Below are positions 37,384-48,015 of a DNA stretch of 64,000 nt, piece after piece (the stretch's first letter is position 1; every line of letters begins with the position of its first letter). The DNA is taken from assembly GCA_025356445.1 (NCBI GenBank), contig JANXSZ010000011.1, forward strand, positions 1 through 64,000, in the 5' to 3' direction. A model generated the notes under the pieces. It did no database searches. It was not told where the DNA came from and saw nothing but the letters and a program-made list of their open reading frames with translations. Origin of the DNA: Betaproteobacteria bacterium. Its GTDB lineage: Bacteria > Pseudomonadota > Gammaproteobacteria > Burkholderiales > Burkholderiaceae_C. The translations under genes and the position numbers were made by a program.

Positions 37384-38577
37384 TTACTCCGCAGCTTTGT
37401 TCATCAAACCCACAAACCGGTCAAACAGATACCCGATATCCTGAGGCCCAGGCGAAGCTTCGGGGTGGCCCTGGAAGCAGAAGGCGGGTTTGTCCGTGCG
37501 GGCCAAGCCCTGCAAGGTGCCATCAAACAGGCTGATGTGGGTGGGACGCAGGTTGGCAGGCAGGGTTTTCTCATCCACTGCAAAACCGTGGTTCTGGCTG
37601 GTGATGCTGACACGGCCATTGTCCAGGTCCTTGACCGGATGGTTCGCGCCGTGGTGGCCGAACTTCATTTTGAAGGTCTTGGCACCGCTGGCCAGCGCCA
37701 TGATCTGGTGGCCAAGACAGATGCCGAAGGTGGGGATACCGGTTTCAATCAACTCAGCCGCCGCAGCGATGGCGTAATCACAGGGTTCAGGATCGCCAGG
37801 ACCGTTGGAGAGGAAAACCCCATCGGGTTGTAGCTTGAGGACATCAGCTGCACTGGTCTGGGCCGGCACCACAGTGACGTTGCAACCGCGTTGCACCAGC
37901 ATGCGCAAGATGTTCTTTTTAACGCCAAAGTCGTACGCCACCACGTGGAAGCGAGGTGCGCTTTGCGTACCGTAGCCGGGCTTGCCATCAGCGTTGAAGA
38001 GCATCCATTCAGATTCTGTCCAAGCATAAGGCTCAGCCGCAGAAACGACCTTGGCCAGATCCAGGCCGGCCATGCTGGGGGCCGATTTGGCCGAGGCAAT
38101 GGCTTGGTCAATCGCGCTTTGGGTGACTTCTGTGCCCTCAGCCAAGCCCACAATACAGCCGTTTTGCGCCCCTTTGGAGCGCAGGATACGGGTCAACTCA
38201 CGGGTGTCAATGTTTGCTATGGCGACCGTTTTTTCAGCGATGAGGTAATCTGACAACGTCATCGTCTCACGGAAGTTGGACGACAGCATTGGCAAGTCTT
38301 TAACGATGAGGCCTGCGGCATGCACCTTGCTCGACTCCACGTCTTGCGTATTCACGCCAGTGTTGCCAATGTGCGGGTAGGTCAGTGTGACGATTTGCTG
38401 GCAGTAGCTGGGGTCGGTCATGATTTCTTGGTAGCCGGTCATGGAGGTGTTGAACACCACCTCACCTGTTGTTTGGCCGGTTGCGCCAATGGAGGCACCG
38501 AGAAAGACTGTTCCGTCTGCGAGCGCCAGAATGGCGGGAGGAAACTGCGGGGATAGACCCTGTAAGGACAAAAGCAC
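37384..38577 (-). CDS. carA: Carbamoyl-phosphate synthase, small (glutaminase) subunit
   Basis: CarA hydrolyses glutamine and passes ammonia to CarB. The 397-residue protein has the N-terminal CPSase small-chain domain ([36 protein letters not shown]) and a class I glutamine amidotransferase domain with nucleophile Cys in [15 protein letters not shown] and the His in [12 protein letters not shown]. The start is a GTG at 38577, supported by GGAG six bases upstream. Farther upstream a TATACT (minus strand, 38712-38717) lies in the loop of an AAGCCCC/GGGGCTT dyad (38703-38729), a possible regulated -10 element. Confidence 0.97.
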   Translation of the reverse strand: MLLSLQGLSPQFPPAILALADGTVFLGASIGATGQTTGEVVFNTSMTGYQEIMTDPSYCQQIVTLTYPHIGNTGVNTQDVESSKVHAAGLIVKDLPMLSSNFRETMTLSDYLIAEKTVAIANIDTRELTRILRSKGAQNGCIVGLAEGTEVTQSAIDQAIASAKSAPSMAGLDLAKVVSAAEPYAWTESEWMLFNADGKPGYGTQSAPRFHVVAYDFGVKKNILRMLVQRGCNVTVVPAQTSAADVLKLQPDGVFLSNGPGDPEPCDYAIAAAAELIETGIPTFGICLGHQIMALASGAKTFKMKFGHHGANHPVKDLDNGRVSITSQNHGFAVDEKTLPANLRPTHISLFDGTLQGLARTDKPAFCFQGHPEASPGPQDIGYLFDRFVGLMNKAAE

Positions 38578-38805
38578 TGGGATCTCCGTTTGATTGCGGG
38601 TACGCCCTAGCCGGTTTCAGGCGAGTCCTGTGCGGACTGCTTGCGTGCTGCTTGTGAAGGGAAGTTGCTGCGTGAAAGGCGCTAGGGCGTGCGTATGCGG
38701 GTAAGCCCCCTAGTATAACCGAGGGGCTTCACAAAATCACCTTAGTGTGGCCCTCGCTGACAACTGTTACTGAAGTTACCGTTCAACGCTCCCCACGGCA
38801 CCAGG

Positions 38806-39585
38806 CTAACCGCCTTGAATAGCGCTGGCATGCAGGCAAATGGCCGCAGCCGCAGCCACGTTAAGCGATTCTTCCCCGCCTGGCTGACCAATGCGCACCG
38901 ACACCGCAGCACGCGCCATCAACTCAGCGCGAACGCCCTGCCCTTCATGCCCCAGCACCCACGCACAGGGCATGGCAAGCTCTGTTTTTTGTAGCAAATG
39001 ACCTTGATGGGAGCTGGTAACGATGAGCGGCACGGCCAGTGCGTCGAGATCAACCAACTCGGCGGCCTCCACCAAGTGCAGCCCAAAGTGGGCTCCCATA
39101 CCGGCCCGCAGCACCTTGGGCGACCACAGCGCTGCTGTGCCTTTGAGTGCGATGATTTGCTTGAAACCAAAGGCAGCTGCGCTGCGCAGGATGGAGCCCA
39201 CGTTGCCCGCATCCTGCACGCGGTCAAGGATGACGCTGGCAACGCCGGTTTGAACGGTGGGTGCAGTGGGTAAATCCATCACGAAACCCATGGCGGCGGG
39301 GGATTCCAAGGCGCTGATGTCGGCAAACAGGACATCGCTCAGCACTGTGATTTTAAGAGCTGAACGCGCCCACTCAGCTTGCGCTAAAGGCCAAAATGAT
39401 TCAGAAAATATGGCAATCGTGGGCTGCAGATGGCGTGCCAACGCTGCGCGGCAGAGGTGATCCCCTTCCAACCAAACTTGTCTTTGCTTGCGGTAGGCTG
39501 TGCTGTCATGCGAGAGCCGCCTGAGATTTTTGACGAAAGCGTTGTCACGGGAGTTGATGTGGGTGATTAAATTAGATTCAGTCAT
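38806..39585 (-). CDS. SpoU-type RNA 2'-O-methyltransferase (TrmH/RlmB family)
   Basis: The 259-residue protein has an N-terminal substrate-binding domain (SRDNAFVKNLRRLSHDSTAYRK, the SpoU_sub_bind pattern). The C-terminal SPOUT knot carries the three family motifs: ILDRVQDAGNVGSILRSAAA (motif 1), CAWVLGHEGQGV (motif 2) and IGQPGGEESLNVAAAAAI (motif 3). It methylates a ribose 2'-OH in rRNA or tRNA; the site is not predictable here. ATG 39585 is preceded by GAGGTGAT and overlaps the rnhB stop by one base (TGATG), so it is the last gene of the lpx-rnhB run. Confidence 0.88.
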   Translation of the reverse strand: MTESNLITHINSRDNAFVKNLRRLSHDSTAYRKQRQVWLEGDHLCRAALARHLQPTIAIFSESFWPLAQAEWARSALKITVLSDVLFADISALESPAAMGFVMDLPTAPTVQTGVASVILDRVQDAGNVGSILRSAAAFGFKQIIALKGTAALWSPKVLRAGMGAHFGLHLVEAAELVDLDALAVPLIVTSSHQGHLLQKTELAMPCAWVLGHEGQGVRAELMARAAVSVRIGQPGGEESLNVAAAAAICLHASAIQGG

Positions 39586-40235
39586 CAGATCACCTCGGCT
39601 ACAGGTCGGAATGAGGTGCGGTGCTGCGGGCAAGCCCCGTGGGCACGCAACGCGGCCAGATGCACCGCCGTACCATAGCCTTTGTGCGTAGCGAAACCGT
39701 ACACCGGGTACTGCTCATGAAAATCAGCACACCAGCGGTCACGGTGGACTTTAGCCAAGATGCTTGCGGCGGAAATGGCGGCGATTTTGGCGTCACCTTT
39801 GACGATAGCTTCCGCTCGGATGGAGAGCACAGGCAAGCGATTGCCGTCCACCAGCACCAGATGCGGCTTGAGGCGCAGGCCTTCTACGGCGCGACGCATG
39901 GCCAGCATAGTGGCTTGCAGGATATTAAGGCGGTCAATTTCTTCGACTGTGGCTTCTGCTATAGAACAGCAAACGGCTTTGGCACGGATTTCGTCGTACA
40001 GGCGTTCGCGGGTCTTGGCAGTGAGTTTTTTGGAATCGGCCAAACCCGCAATAGGGTTGTTCTCGTCAAGAATCACGGCGGCGGCGACCACAGGGCCAGC
40101 CAGCGGGCCACGGCCAGCTTCATCCACACCAGCGATCAGGCCAGGACTGTGCCAAGCGAGCGCGGTTTGTACGGCGCATTGCACAGCAATTTTCACGGTG
40201 TTTTGTCCGTTGTTCAGGGGTATTTTCGATCGCAT
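39585..40235 (-). CDS. rnhB: Ribonuclease HII
   Basis: RNase HII nicks RNA-DNA hybrids, including single ribonucleotides left in DNA. The 216-residue product has the first active-site motif [18 protein letters not shown] (Asp-Glu), the metal Asp in LVDGNRLP and the fourth carboxylate region [13 protein letters not shown] 40235 overlaps the end of lpxB by 22 bases; a GTG at 40194-40196 starting [14 protein letters not shown] is an equally possible start, since neither has a strong ribosome-binding site. Position after lpxB is conserved in proteobacteria. Confidence 0.95.
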   Translation of the reverse strand: MRSKIPLNNGQNTVKIAVQCAVQTALAWHSPGLIAGVDEAGRGPLAGPVVAAAVILDENNPIAGLADSKKLTAKTRERLYDEIRAKAVCCSIAEATVEEIDRLNILQATMLAMRRAVEGLRLKPHLVLVDGNRLPVLSIRAEAIVKGDAKIAAISAASILAKVHRDRWCADFHEQYPVYGFATHKGYGTAVHLAALRAHGACPQHRTSFRPVAEVI

Positions 40236-41371
40236 AGGGTTTGAATCACATCACAGGCCAGCTGTACAGTGTCGCGCTTTAAATCGCTGTGAAGGGTGGT
40301 GAAACGCTGCTGCAGGGCTTGAATTTTCTCAGGTGCATTCAACCAGTCCAACAGGCTTTGCGCCAGGGCTTGGGGCGTGGCCGCATCCTGCAACAACTCA
40401 GGCACGGCAAATTCACCGCACAAGATATTGGGCAAACCAACCCAAGGCTGTAGCTGCTTACGTCGCATGATTTGCCACGACAGCCAGGGCATGTTGTAGG
40501 CAATGACCATGGGGCGCTTGAACAGCGCGGCTTCCAGGGTGGCAGTGCCACTCGCGATCAACGTCAGGTCACAGGCGGCCAGTGCGAGGTGGGATTGCCC
40601 ATCAAGCAAGGTCAACGCATCGGCCATACCGGCAAGCTGAGCGGCTTGCTGGATGGCGGACTTCAAGGCGGGAAGTGCTGGTACTACCAATTTAATAGCA
40701 GGATAAGACCGCCTAACAAGCGCCGCAGCCTGAAAGAAGCGTAGAGCAAGGTACTTGACCTCGGATTGACGGCTACCGGGCAAGACTGCTAGCACCAGAT
40801 CATCCTGTGCAAAACCCAGCTGCGCACGGGCGGCTGCACGGTCAGGCCGCAGGGGAATCACGCTGGCCAACGGGTGGCCGACATAGGTGGCAGGAATACC
40901 CTGCGCCGCCAGCAGCGCAGGCTCAAACGGAAAGATGCACAGCACGTGGTCGGCGCTGCGCTTGAGGTTTTCCAGTTTTTTGGCCCGCCATGCCCAAAAT
41001 GAAGGGCTGATGAAATGCACGGTAGGAATATGGGCAGCTTTGAGACGAGCCTCTAAATCAAAATTGAAATCAGGGGCGTCAATACCGATGAACACATCGG
41101 GCGGGGCTGCAAGCAAACGGTCGCCCAGGTCACGGCGAATACGCAGCAGTTTACGCAGGTGGGGCAGCACCTCCACGTAGCCGCGCACCGCCAGCAACTG
41201 CTGTGGCCACCACGCGTCAAAACCTCGGCGCACCATCTGTGGGCCACCAATGCCCACGGTTTTCAGGCCGGACCAGCGGGCGTTCAGACCATCAAGCAGG
41301 AAACCAGCCAGCAAATCGCCGGAGGGTTCGCCAGCAACCAAGGCGAACTGGAGAGACTTCGCTGGCTGCAT
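40214..41371 (-). CDS. lpxB: Lipid-A-disaccharide synthase
   Basis: LpxB joins UDP-2,3-diacylglucosamine and lipid X to form the lipid A disaccharide at the inner membrane. The 385-residue glycosyltransferase (family GT19) starts with [18 protein letters not shown], the family's signature, and has [41 protein letters not shown] and [22 protein letters not shown]. It follows lpxA after two bases and overlaps rnhB, so the group lpxD-fabZ-lpxA-lpxB-rnhB is probably translated as a coupled set. Confidence 0.97.
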   Translation of the reverse strand: MQPAKSLQFALVAGEPSGDLLAGFLLDGLNARWSGLKTVGIGGPQMVRRGFDAWWPQQLLAVRGYVEVLPHLRKLLRIRRDLGDRLLAAPPDVFIGIDAPDFNFDLEARLKAAHIPTVHFISPSFWAWRAKKLENLKRSADHVLCIFPFEPALLAAQGIPATYVGHPLASVIPLRPDRAAARAQLGFAQDDLVLAVLPGSRQSEVKYLALRFFQAAALVRRSYPAIKLVVPALPALKSAIQQAAQLAGMADALTLLDGQSHLALAACDLTLIASGTATLEAALFKRPMVIAYNMPWLSWQIMRRKQLQPWVGLPNILCGEFAVPELLQDAATPQALAQSLLDWLNAPEKIQALQQRFTTLHSDLKRDTVQLACDVIQTLCDRKYP

Positions 41372-41373
41372 GT

Positions 41374-42180
41374 CTAGCGGGCAATGCCGCGCGTTGCCTG
41401 AGCGAGGAAATCATTCATAAGGGTGATGTCCGCCGCTGCACCCACAGCGTCTGCGGCATCAAACGATCCAGACGCCAGAGCGGCTATCGCCTGGCGCGCA
41501 TCGTCCAGCGTCTTGCCCTGGCGGTACAGCAACCGGTGCATGTGTTTGACCTGAGCCACACGGGTTGCTGAAAAGTCACGGCGCTTGAGGCCTACGCTGT
41601 TGATGCCACGCACGGCCAGCGGGTTGCCATCGACCATCATGTAGGGCGGCACGTCTTGCGAGACCGCGCTGGCAAAGCCCACCATCGCGTGCGAGCCGAC
41701 TTTCACGAACTGGTGAATGCCCGTCAACCCGCCGACAGTGACCCAATCGGCCAAGTGGACGTGACCGCCCAGCGTGGTGTTGTTGGCCAGCGTGGTGTGG
41801 TCGTCAATCTGGCAATCGTGTGCGATATGGCAGTAGGCCATGATCCAGTTGTGATTGCCGACGCGGGTGATACCACCCGCAGCAGGCACACCCAGATTGA
41901 AGGTGCAAAACTCGCGGATGGTGTTGTGGTCGCCAATCACCAGTTCGGTGGGTTCACCTGCGTACTTTTTGTCTTGCGGCACGGCACCGATGGAATTGAA
42001 CTGAAAGATGGCGTTGTGGCTGCCAATGGTAGTGTGGCCTTCCAGAACACAATGGGCTGCGATACGGGTGCCTTGTCCTATGCGGACATGCGGGCCAATG
42101 ACGGTGTAAGGGCCGATGGTGACGCTGCTGTCCAGTTCAGCGTGTGCGTCTACCAGGGCAGTGGGATGGATGTTCGACAT
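41374..42180 (-). CDS. lpxA: UDP-N-acetylglucosamine O-acyltransferase
   Basis: LpxA performs the first step of lipid A synthesis, transferring a 3-hydroxyacyl chain from ACP to UDP-GlcNAc. The 268-residue protein is a left-handed beta-helix built of hexapeptide repeats ([17 protein letters not shown] and onwards), with the catalytic His in [20 protein letters not shown], followed by the helical C-terminus ([19 protein letters not shown]). ATG 42180 gives the usual start [15 protein letters not shown]. It lies 21 bases after fabZ. Confidence 0.97.
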   Translation of the reverse strand: MSNIHPTALVDAHAELDSSVTIGPYTVIGPHVRIGQGTRIAAHCVLEGHTTIGSHNAIFQFNSIGAVPQDKKYAGEPTELVIGDHNTIREFCTFNLGVPAAGGITRVGNHNWIMAYCHIAHDCQIDDHTTLANNTTLGGHVHLADWVTVGGLTGIHQFVKVGSHAMVGFASAVSQDVPPYMMVDGNPLAVRGINSVGLKRRDFSATRVAQVKHMHRLLYRQGKTLDDARQAIAALASGSFDAADAVGAAADITLMNDFLAQATRGIAR

Positions 42181-42201
42181 ACGCCAACACAACCCTCACG
42201 C

Positions 42202-42642
42202 TTAAGGCAGACGCCGCATCGTGCACATCAGCTGTGCTTCAGCGGCCAATTCATCGCCGACTTTGGCTTTGGCATTGAACTTGAAGATACCGGCTTTTTG
42301 GCGGTCTACTTCCACTTCCAAAATCAGCTGATCACCAGGTTCTACAGGGCGCTTGAAGCGCGCACCATCAATGCCGACAAAGTAGTAAACGGTTTTTTCA
42401 TCAGGCGTGACGCCCAAAGTGTCAAAAGACAGTAATGCAGCCGCTTGCGCCAGGGCTTCCAGCATCAGCACGCCGGGCATCACTGGCCGGTGCGGAAAAT
42501 GGCCAACAAAGAAGGGTTCGTTGATGGTGACGTTTTTAAGCGCCTTGATACGCTTGCCTTTTTCCAGCTCGATCACGCGGTCTACCAGCAAGAACGGGTA
42601 GCGGTGCGGCAGGGACTTCAAAATCGCGTGGATATCCATCAT
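42202..42642 (-). CDS. fabZ: 3-hydroxyacyl-ACP dehydratase FabZ
   Basis: FabZ dehydrates 3-hydroxyacyl-ACP in fatty acid elongation and competes with LpxA/LpxD for the same substrate pool, which explains its conserved place between lpxD and lpxA. The 146-residue hotdog-fold protein has [13 protein letters not shown], then the active-site helix [20 protein letters not shown] (His and Glu), and ends [16 protein letters not shown]. Length is standard. It starts 22 bases after the lpxD stop. Confidence 0.97.
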   Translation of the reverse strand: MMDIHAILKSLPHRYPFLLVDRVIELEKGKRIKALKNVTINEPFFVGHFPHRPVMPGVLMLEALAQAAALLSFDTLGVTPDEKTVYYFVGIDGARFKRPVEPGDQLILEVEVDRQKAGIFKFNAKAKVGDELAAEAQLMCTMRRLP

Positions 42643-42664
42643 GGTGTAGAACTCGAAACAGGGG

Positions 42665-43678
42665 TCATGAATTGGCAGGTGTAAGAGGCGTGGCAGAGGC
42701 TGTTGCCAATGCCATCGCTTTTTCTAAGGATTTAACCCGGTCGCGCAAGGCGTGCAGGTGGCGCAAGGTAACTGCATTTTTTTCCCAGGCGGCATTGTCG
42801 TCGATAGGAAACATGCCCGTGTAGTGACCAGGCTTGAGGATAGAGCGGGTTACTGTGGTGGAAGCAGAGATGTTGACATGGTCAGCCAGCGTCAAGTGTC
42901 CCAGCACAATCGCGCCACCGCCCACGGTGCAATGCGCGCCAATGTGAGCGCTTCCCGCAACGCCTGCACAACCAGCCAAAGCACTGTGCGGCCCGATGTG
43001 GACGTTATGGCCAATCTGCACGAGGTTATCGAGCTTGACGCCATCGGACAGCACAGTATTGCCCAACGCGCCACGGTCTATGCAGGTGTTCGCGCCGATT
43101 TCGACATCGTTACCAATTTCCACCGCACCGAGTTGTTCGATTTTTTCCCACTGGCCGTCGTTCGGTGCAAAACCGAAACCATCAGCACCGATCACAACAC
43201 CAGCATGCAGGATGCAGCGCTCGCCCACCACACAGTCTTCACCAACGAAAACGCGGGCTTTGAGCAGCGTGTTGGCACCAATACGGGCACCGCGCTCAAT
43301 CACGCACAGTGGGCCAATGCAGGCCTGTGGATCAATGAAAGCGCCATCGTCAATCACCGCACTGGGATGAATACGGTGGCGCACAGGCTTAGCGTGCTGG
43401 CGCTTCCACCATTGGGTAAGGCGGGCGAAGTAAAGGTAGGGTTGATCCGTCACGATACAGGCACCGCGTGCGCGGGCTTGTTCCTCGAAGGCGGGTGCCA
43501 CGATGACGCAGGCTGCTTGCGAAGCAGTGAGCTGTGACTGGTACTTGGGATGGCTAAGAAAGCTGATCTGCCCCGCGCTGGCGGACTCTAGCGGGGCTAT
43601 GCTGGCGATGGGCGTGGCACCATCGCCATGAAGTTGCCCGCTTAAAGCGTCAACAATGTCAGATAAGGGGAATGCCAC
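42665..43678 (-). CDS. lpxD: UDP-3-O-(3-hydroxyacyl)glucosamine N-acyltransferase
   Basis: LpxD adds the N-linked acyl chain in lipid A synthesis. The 337-residue protein has an N-terminal uridine-binding domain ([20 protein letters not shown]) and a beta-helix of hexapeptide repeats ([28 protein letters not shown]), with the catalytic His region [17 protein letters not shown]-terminal helix follows [20 protein letters not shown]. It lies between skp and fabZ in the classical envelope cluster. Confidence 0.97.
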   Translation of the reverse strand: MAFPLSDIVDALSGQLHGDGATPIASIAPLESASAGQISFLSHPKYQSQLTASQAACVIVAPAFEEQARARGACIVTDQPYLYFARLTQWWKRQHAKPVRHRIHPSAVIDDGAFIDPQACIGPLCVIERGARIGANTLLKARVFVGEDCVVGERCILHAGVVIGADGFGFAPNDGQWEKIEQLGAVEIGNDVEIGANTCIDRGALGNTVLSDGVKLDNLVQIGHNVHIGPHSALAGCAGVAGSAHIGAHCTVGGGAIVLGHLTLADHVNISASTTVTRSILKPGHYTGMFPIDDNAAWEKNAVTLRHLHALRDRVKSLEKAMALATASATPLTPANS

Positions 43679-43701
43679 ACGCCTGCGTTTATTGAGCGGG
43701 G

Positions 43702-44217
43702 TTATTTGGCAGCGTTCAGGGCTTTGATCACCTTGTCGGTGATATCCAGGCGCGGATTGATGTAGACGGCTTCTTGCAGCACCACATCGTATTTCTCTGC
43801 TTCAGCCACGGTTTTGACAACTTTGTTGGCACGCTCCAGAACCTGTTGCAGTTCTTCGTTTTTGCGCGCGTTCAGGTCTTCCTGAAATTCGCGGCGCTTG
43901 CGTTGAAAGTCACGGTCTTGGTCTACCAGTGTTTTTTGACGGCTGTTACGCTGCGCTTCTGACAAGGTGGGTGCTTCGCGCTCCAGCTTGTCCGACGCCG
44001 TCTTCAAAGTGTTGCCGATATCGACCAGTTCTTTTTCTCGTTTGGAAAATTCTTGTTCCAATTTAACCTGTGCCGCCTTGGCCGTATTGGCTTCACGGAA
44101 GATACGGTCTGTGTTGACGTAGCCAATGCGTGCAGCGTCTTCCGCCTGCGCGTGGGACACCAAAGCCGCAGCGCCCAACAGCAACACCAAACAGCGTGAA
44201 TAAGACATGGATTTCAT
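43702..44217 (-). CDS. skp: OmpH/Skp-family periplasmic chaperone
   Basis: The 171-residue protein has a signal peptide ([25 protein letters not shown]) and then a long charged helical hairpin ([20 protein letters not shown] through [20 protein letters not shown]) closed by two short beta segments ([10 protein letters not shown] and [21 protein letters not shown]). This is the Skp jellyfish architecture that holds unfolded outer-membrane proteins for the Bam complex. The ATG overlaps the bamA stop by one base (TAATG), indicating coupled translation. Confidence 0.94.
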   Translation of the reverse strand: MKSMSYSRCLVLLLGAAALVSHAQAEDAARIGYVNTDRIFREANTAKAAQVKLEQEFSKREKELVDIGNTLKTASDKLEREAPTLSEAQRNSRQKTLVDQDRDFQRKRREFQEDLNARKNEELQQVLERANKVVKTVAEAEKYDVVLQEAVYINPRLDITDKVIKALNAAK

Positions 44218-46514
44218 TAGAAAGACGTACCAATTTGAAATTGAAGTTTTTGGATTCTATCGCCTGCTTGCTTCTTGATCGGATTGGCAAAAGCCAAGCG
44301 CAGTGGGCCAATCGGCGAGATCCAGCTCATGCCGACACCAACGGAGGCACGCAAGTCGCGTAACTGCACTTTTTCGGTGTCGCCAAAAACATTGCCAGCA
44401 TCGGCAAAGGCATACAAACGCAGCGTGCGGTCATTGCCGGTACCTGGAAACGGCGCAATAACTTCGGCATTGAGCGTGATTTTTTTAGAACCGCCGATCA
44501 ATGAGCCCGTCACGTCGCGCGGCCCCAGCGTGCTTTGCTCGAAACCACGCACCGAACCCAAACCACCTGAGTAGAAATTCTTGAACACAGGGAAGGGCCG
44601 GTTGCTCAGTCCCTTGCCCCAACCGAACTCAGCGTTGAAAGCCGTGGTCCAGGATTTGGTGATGGGAATGTAATGCTGGTACTGGTAGTTGCTGCGCACG
44701 TACTGGGCATCCGAGAACATACTCAACTCGGTACCCAGACGCTGGTAGCGACCTGATGAGGGGGCCAGCGCGCTGTCACGGTCGTCACGCGCCCAACCAA
44801 TGGTCAAAGGTACGGCTGAACTGGTGTAGCCAAACTTGGTCGCGTAAGCGAGGTACGCCGCTGGAATGTTGGTCCCTGGCCGGATCTGAGTTTGCTCTAC
44901 ACCAGCACCAAAAAATACCCGGTCAATTTCGGTGAAAGGCACACCAAACCGGATACTGGTACCCGCCGTGACCAACTGGTAATTACCTCCTTGGTCAGTG
45001 TACGGGCGGCTGGAGCGGTAGTACGCGTCAATGGTGCGTGACACACCATCTTGCGTGAAGTAAGGGTCGGTGGTGTTGACCACGAGCACCCGGTTGAATT
45101 TACTGGTGTTCACGTCGATACCAAGGTAATTACCAGTACCGAACGCATTTTCTTGTTTGATACCAAAAGACAGTGCGAGCTTCTCATAGCTGGAAAAACC
45201 AGCTCCCAGCTGGACACTGCCTGTCGGCTTTTCAGCCACATTCAGCATGATGTCAACCTGGTCAGGCGCACCAGGGACTTCTTCCGTCTCCACGTTCACT
45301 TCTTTGAAGTAGCCCAAGCGGTCAATACGGTCACGCGACAGCTTGATGCGGTCTCCGTCATACCAGGCAGATTCAAACTGGCGGAACTCACGGCGAATAA
45401 CTTCGTCACGCGTGCGTGAATTGCCTGTCACATTGATCTTGCGCACATAGGCGCGGCGCGACGGGTCGGCCAACAACGTAAAACTGACTTGGTTGGTCGC
45501 ACGGTCAAGCTCGGGCCGGGCTTCGATGCGCGCAAAAGCAAAACCAAATTTACCAAAGTAATCGGCAAATGCTTTGGTGGTCTGCGTGACCTGCTCAGAG
45601 TTATAGGCCTGTCCAGCGCTTATTTTCACCAGGGTTTTGAAGTCTTCTTCTTTACCAAGGTAATTGCCTTCAAGCTTGACGCCAGAAACCACAAAACGCT
45701 CACCCTCGGTGATATTCACTGTGATGCTGATGTCTTCTTTAGAGGGTGAAATCGCCACTTGGGTGGAGTCGATTTTGAAGTCGATATAGCCACGTGTCAG
45801 GTAAAACGAGCGCAAAGTCTCTAAATCCGCATTCAGCTTGGCACGTGAATAGCGGTCTGATTTGGAATACCAAGTGAGCCAGCCACTGGTGCTGAGTTCA
45901 ATTTCTTTGCGCAGCGCTGATTCGTCAAAAGCTTTGCCCCCCACAATACGGATGTCCTTGATGCGAGCGGGCTGGCCTTCAGTCACGGTGAACGTCAGAT
46001 TAACGCGGTTGCGCTCCATTGGCGTCACCGTCGTCACAATATCAGCCGCGTACAGGCTGCGGTTGATGTATTGGCGCTTGAGCTCTTGCTCAGCACGGTC
46101 AGCCAAGGCTTTGTCAAAAGCGCGGCCATCGGTCAAACCCACATCACGCAGGGCTTTTTTGAGCACGTCTTTATCGAACTCTTTGGCGCCTACAAACTCC
46201 AAATCTGCCACAGTAGGACGCTCTTCCACGATCACCACCAGCACATCGCCAGTGACTTCCAGGCGCACGTCCTTGAACAGGCCTAAAGCGAACAACGAAC
46301 GGATAGATGCCGAACCTTTGTCGTCGTTATAGACCTCGCCCACGCGCACAGGCATAGACGCGAATACCGTACCGGGCTCGACACGTTGCAAGCCTTCGAC
46401 ACGGATATCACGCACGGTGAACGGGTCAACGGCCCAGGCGGTTGTAACAGCAAATGCCGTCGCTACCAAGGCGGTCAGGGCAGACACGCGCAAGCGCTTG
46501 AATTTGTTTTTCAT
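44217..46514 (-). CDS. bamA: Outer-membrane protein assembly factor BamA
   Basis: BamA is the barrel core of the machine that inserts beta-barrel proteins into the outer membrane. The 765-residue precursor has a signal peptide (MKNKFKRLRVSALTALVATA...AWA), five POTRA domains (the first starts FTVRDIRVEGLQRVEPGTVF) and a C-terminal 16-strand barrel with GSVRGFEQSTLGPRD (loop 6 VRGF motif) and the terminal aromatic signature LQFQIGTSF. ATG 46514 is picked for the signal peptide; an upstream in-frame start would mask it. It lies between rseP and skp as in E. coli. Confidence 0.97.
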   Translation of the reverse strand: MKNKFKRLRVSALTALVATAFAVTTAWAVDPFTVRDIRVEGLQRVEPGTVFASMPVRVGEVYNDDKGSASIRSLFALGLFKDVRLEVTGDVLVVIVEERPTVADLEFVGAKEFDKDVLKKALRDVGLTDGRAFDKALADRAEQELKRQYINRSLYAADIVTTVTPMERNRVNLTFTVTEGQPARIKDIRIVGGKAFDESALRKEIELSTSGWLTWYSKSDRYSRAKLNADLETLRSFYLTRGYIDFKIDSTQVAISPSKEDISITVNITEGERFVVSGVKLEGNYLGKEEDFKTLVKISAGQAYNSEQVTQTTKAFADYFGKFGFAFARIEARPELDRATNQVSFTLLADPSRRAYVRKINVTGNSRTRDEVIRREFRQFESAWYDGDRIKLSRDRIDRLGYFKEVNVETEEVPGAPDQVDIMLNVAEKPTGSVQLGAGFSSYEKLALSFGIKQENAFGTGNYLGIDVNTSKFNRVLVVNTTDPYFTQDGVSRTIDAYYRSSRPYTDQGGNYQLVTAGTSIRFGVPFTEIDRVFFGAGVEQTQIRPGTNIPAAYLAYATKFGYTSSAVPLTIGWARDDRDSALAPSSGRYQRLGTELSMFSDAQYVRSNYQYQHYIPITKSWTTAFNAEFGWGKGLSNRPFPVFKNFYSGGLGSVRGFEQSTLGPRDVTGSLIGGSKKITLNAEVIAPFPGTGNDRTLRLYAFADAGNVFGDTEKVQLRDLRASVGVGMSWISPIGPLRLAFANPIKKQAGDRIQKLQFQIGTSF

Positions 46515-46574
46515 GGATTTGAATCGTCGCGGTGACAGCAGGACAGCAGTCACCGTTAAAAAGCGTCAAAAGTA

Positions 46575-47990
46575 TTAGCCAAACAGGCGGGTCACGTCGT
46601 TGAACATGGCGATGGACATCATGAGCAGCAGCACGCCGACACCAGCGCGTTGAAACCGTTCCATCCACACCTCGGACACGCCCTTGCCTGTCAGCGCCTC
46701 CCAAAGATAATACATCAGGTGTCCACCGTCGAGCACAGGCAAAGGCAGCAGGTTCAAGACCCCTAAACTGACGCTGATCAAGGCCAAAAAGATCAGGTAC
46801 GACGTTACACCCAGGCTGGCCGATTTGCCAGCGTATTCAGCAATACTCAAAGGGCCGCTCAAATTTTTGAGCGACGCTTCGCCAATCACCATCTTGCCCA
46901 TCATGCGCAGGGTCAGTGCAGAGACCTCCCAGGTCCGCACAGCCCCACGCCACATACCGTCCAGCGGGCCATAGCTGATCTTCACGAAAGCAGGTGGGGC
47001 CCCCACATAGGCACCGATACGCCCCACGGCGACACCGTTGTCAAGTTTCAACTCAGGGGTCACGTTGAGGGTAACTTCACCCGCATCACGCTTTAAACGC
47101 CATGGCTGCATCTGCACTTGTTGCCCCACAATCGACGCGCGAATCAATTCCCGCAGTTGCTGGCCATCCACCACCGGAGTGCTACCAATCGCAAGTACCA
47201 CATCGCCAGCCAGCAAACCGGATTTTTCAGCTGCACTCCCGGCCATGACTTCACCAATGACGGGCTGCGTCCAAGGAGAAAGAATGCCAATTTTGCGGAA
47301 CAGCGTGGCATCGGCCTCTTTGGTTTGAAGGCGGCTGAGCTCCAGAACAACTTCACGGGGACGAAGGCGATCAGGGCTGACTGAGGAAGAGGCTTCTGCG
47401 GGTGGCAGCGGGCTGGGGTTTTGCAGTTGCAAGCGCAAATTTTGTCCGTTTAACGCAGCCTGCGTCAGCGTCCAGCGTAAGTCTTCAAACGACTGAACCT
47501 CAGCCAGTGGCTCACCGTCGTAAGACGTTGCGATAACCTGCTCACCGCCTGTGAGGCCTGCGATGTCCGCCATAGACCCGGCGACGGGGCTGGCCACAAT
47601 GGCGCGAGGCTCATCTACACCCAGCCAGCTCACTGCGGCATAAAGCAAGACCGCTAACAGCAAATTCGCGGCGGGCCCAGCAGCCACAATCGCCGCTCTT
47701 TTATGCAGGGCCTGGGTATTAAAGGCGAGATGGCGTTCTTCTGCTGCGACAGGGGCCTCGCGCTCGTCCAGCATTTTGACGAAACCGCCAAGCGGGAGCA
47801 TGCCAATTACGAACTCTGTCGTTTGGCCATTTTTCTGGTTCAGCGGCTGCCAGCGAAAGACCGTCTTGCCAAAGCCGATTGAAAACTTCAGCACCTTGAC
47901 ACCACAAGCTACGGCCACGCGGTAGTGCCCGTATTCATGCACGGCAATCAGCAGGGCTAGTGCGACGATGAAAGCGAGAACAGTCAACAT
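46575..47990 (-). CDS. rseP: RIP metalloprotease RseP
   Basis: RseP is a site-2-type intramembrane zinc protease that, in the family, cleaves anti-sigma factors and signal peptide remnants. The 471-residue protein has the zinc motif HEYGH in the first helix (LALLIAVHEYGHYRVAVACG), two PDZ domains (around IAGLTGGEQVIATSYDGEPL and AAEKSGLLAGDVVLAIGSTP), and the third metal ligand in LPLPVLDGGHLMYYL. It lies between dxr and bamA, the classical site. No rseA-like substrate gene is in the window. Confidence 0.96.
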   Translation of the reverse strand: MLTVLAFIVALALLIAVHEYGHYRVAVACGVKVLKFSIGFGKTVFRWQPLNQKNGQTTEFVIGMLPLGGFVKMLDEREAPVAAEERHLAFNTQALHKRAAIVAAGPAANLLLAVLLYAAVSWLGVDEPRAIVASPVAGSMADIAGLTGGEQVIATSYDGEPLAEVQSFEDLRWTLTQAALNGQNLRLQLQNPSPLPPAEASSSVSPDRLRPREVVLELSRLQTKEADATLFRKIGILSPWTQPVIGEVMAGSAAEKSGLLAGDVVLAIGSTPVVDGQQLRELIRASIVGQQVQMQPWRLKRDAGEVTLNVTPELKLDNGVAVGRIGAYVGAPPAFVKISYGPLDGMWRGAVRTWEVSALTLRMMGKMVIGEASLKNLSGPLSIAEYAGKSASLGVTSYLIFLALISVSLGVLNLLPLPVLDGGHLMYYLWEALTGKGVSEVWMERFQRAGVGVLLLMMSIAMFNDVTRLFG

Positions 47991-48015
47991 AAAACTCCTA
48001 AGCCCTGATTACGCT

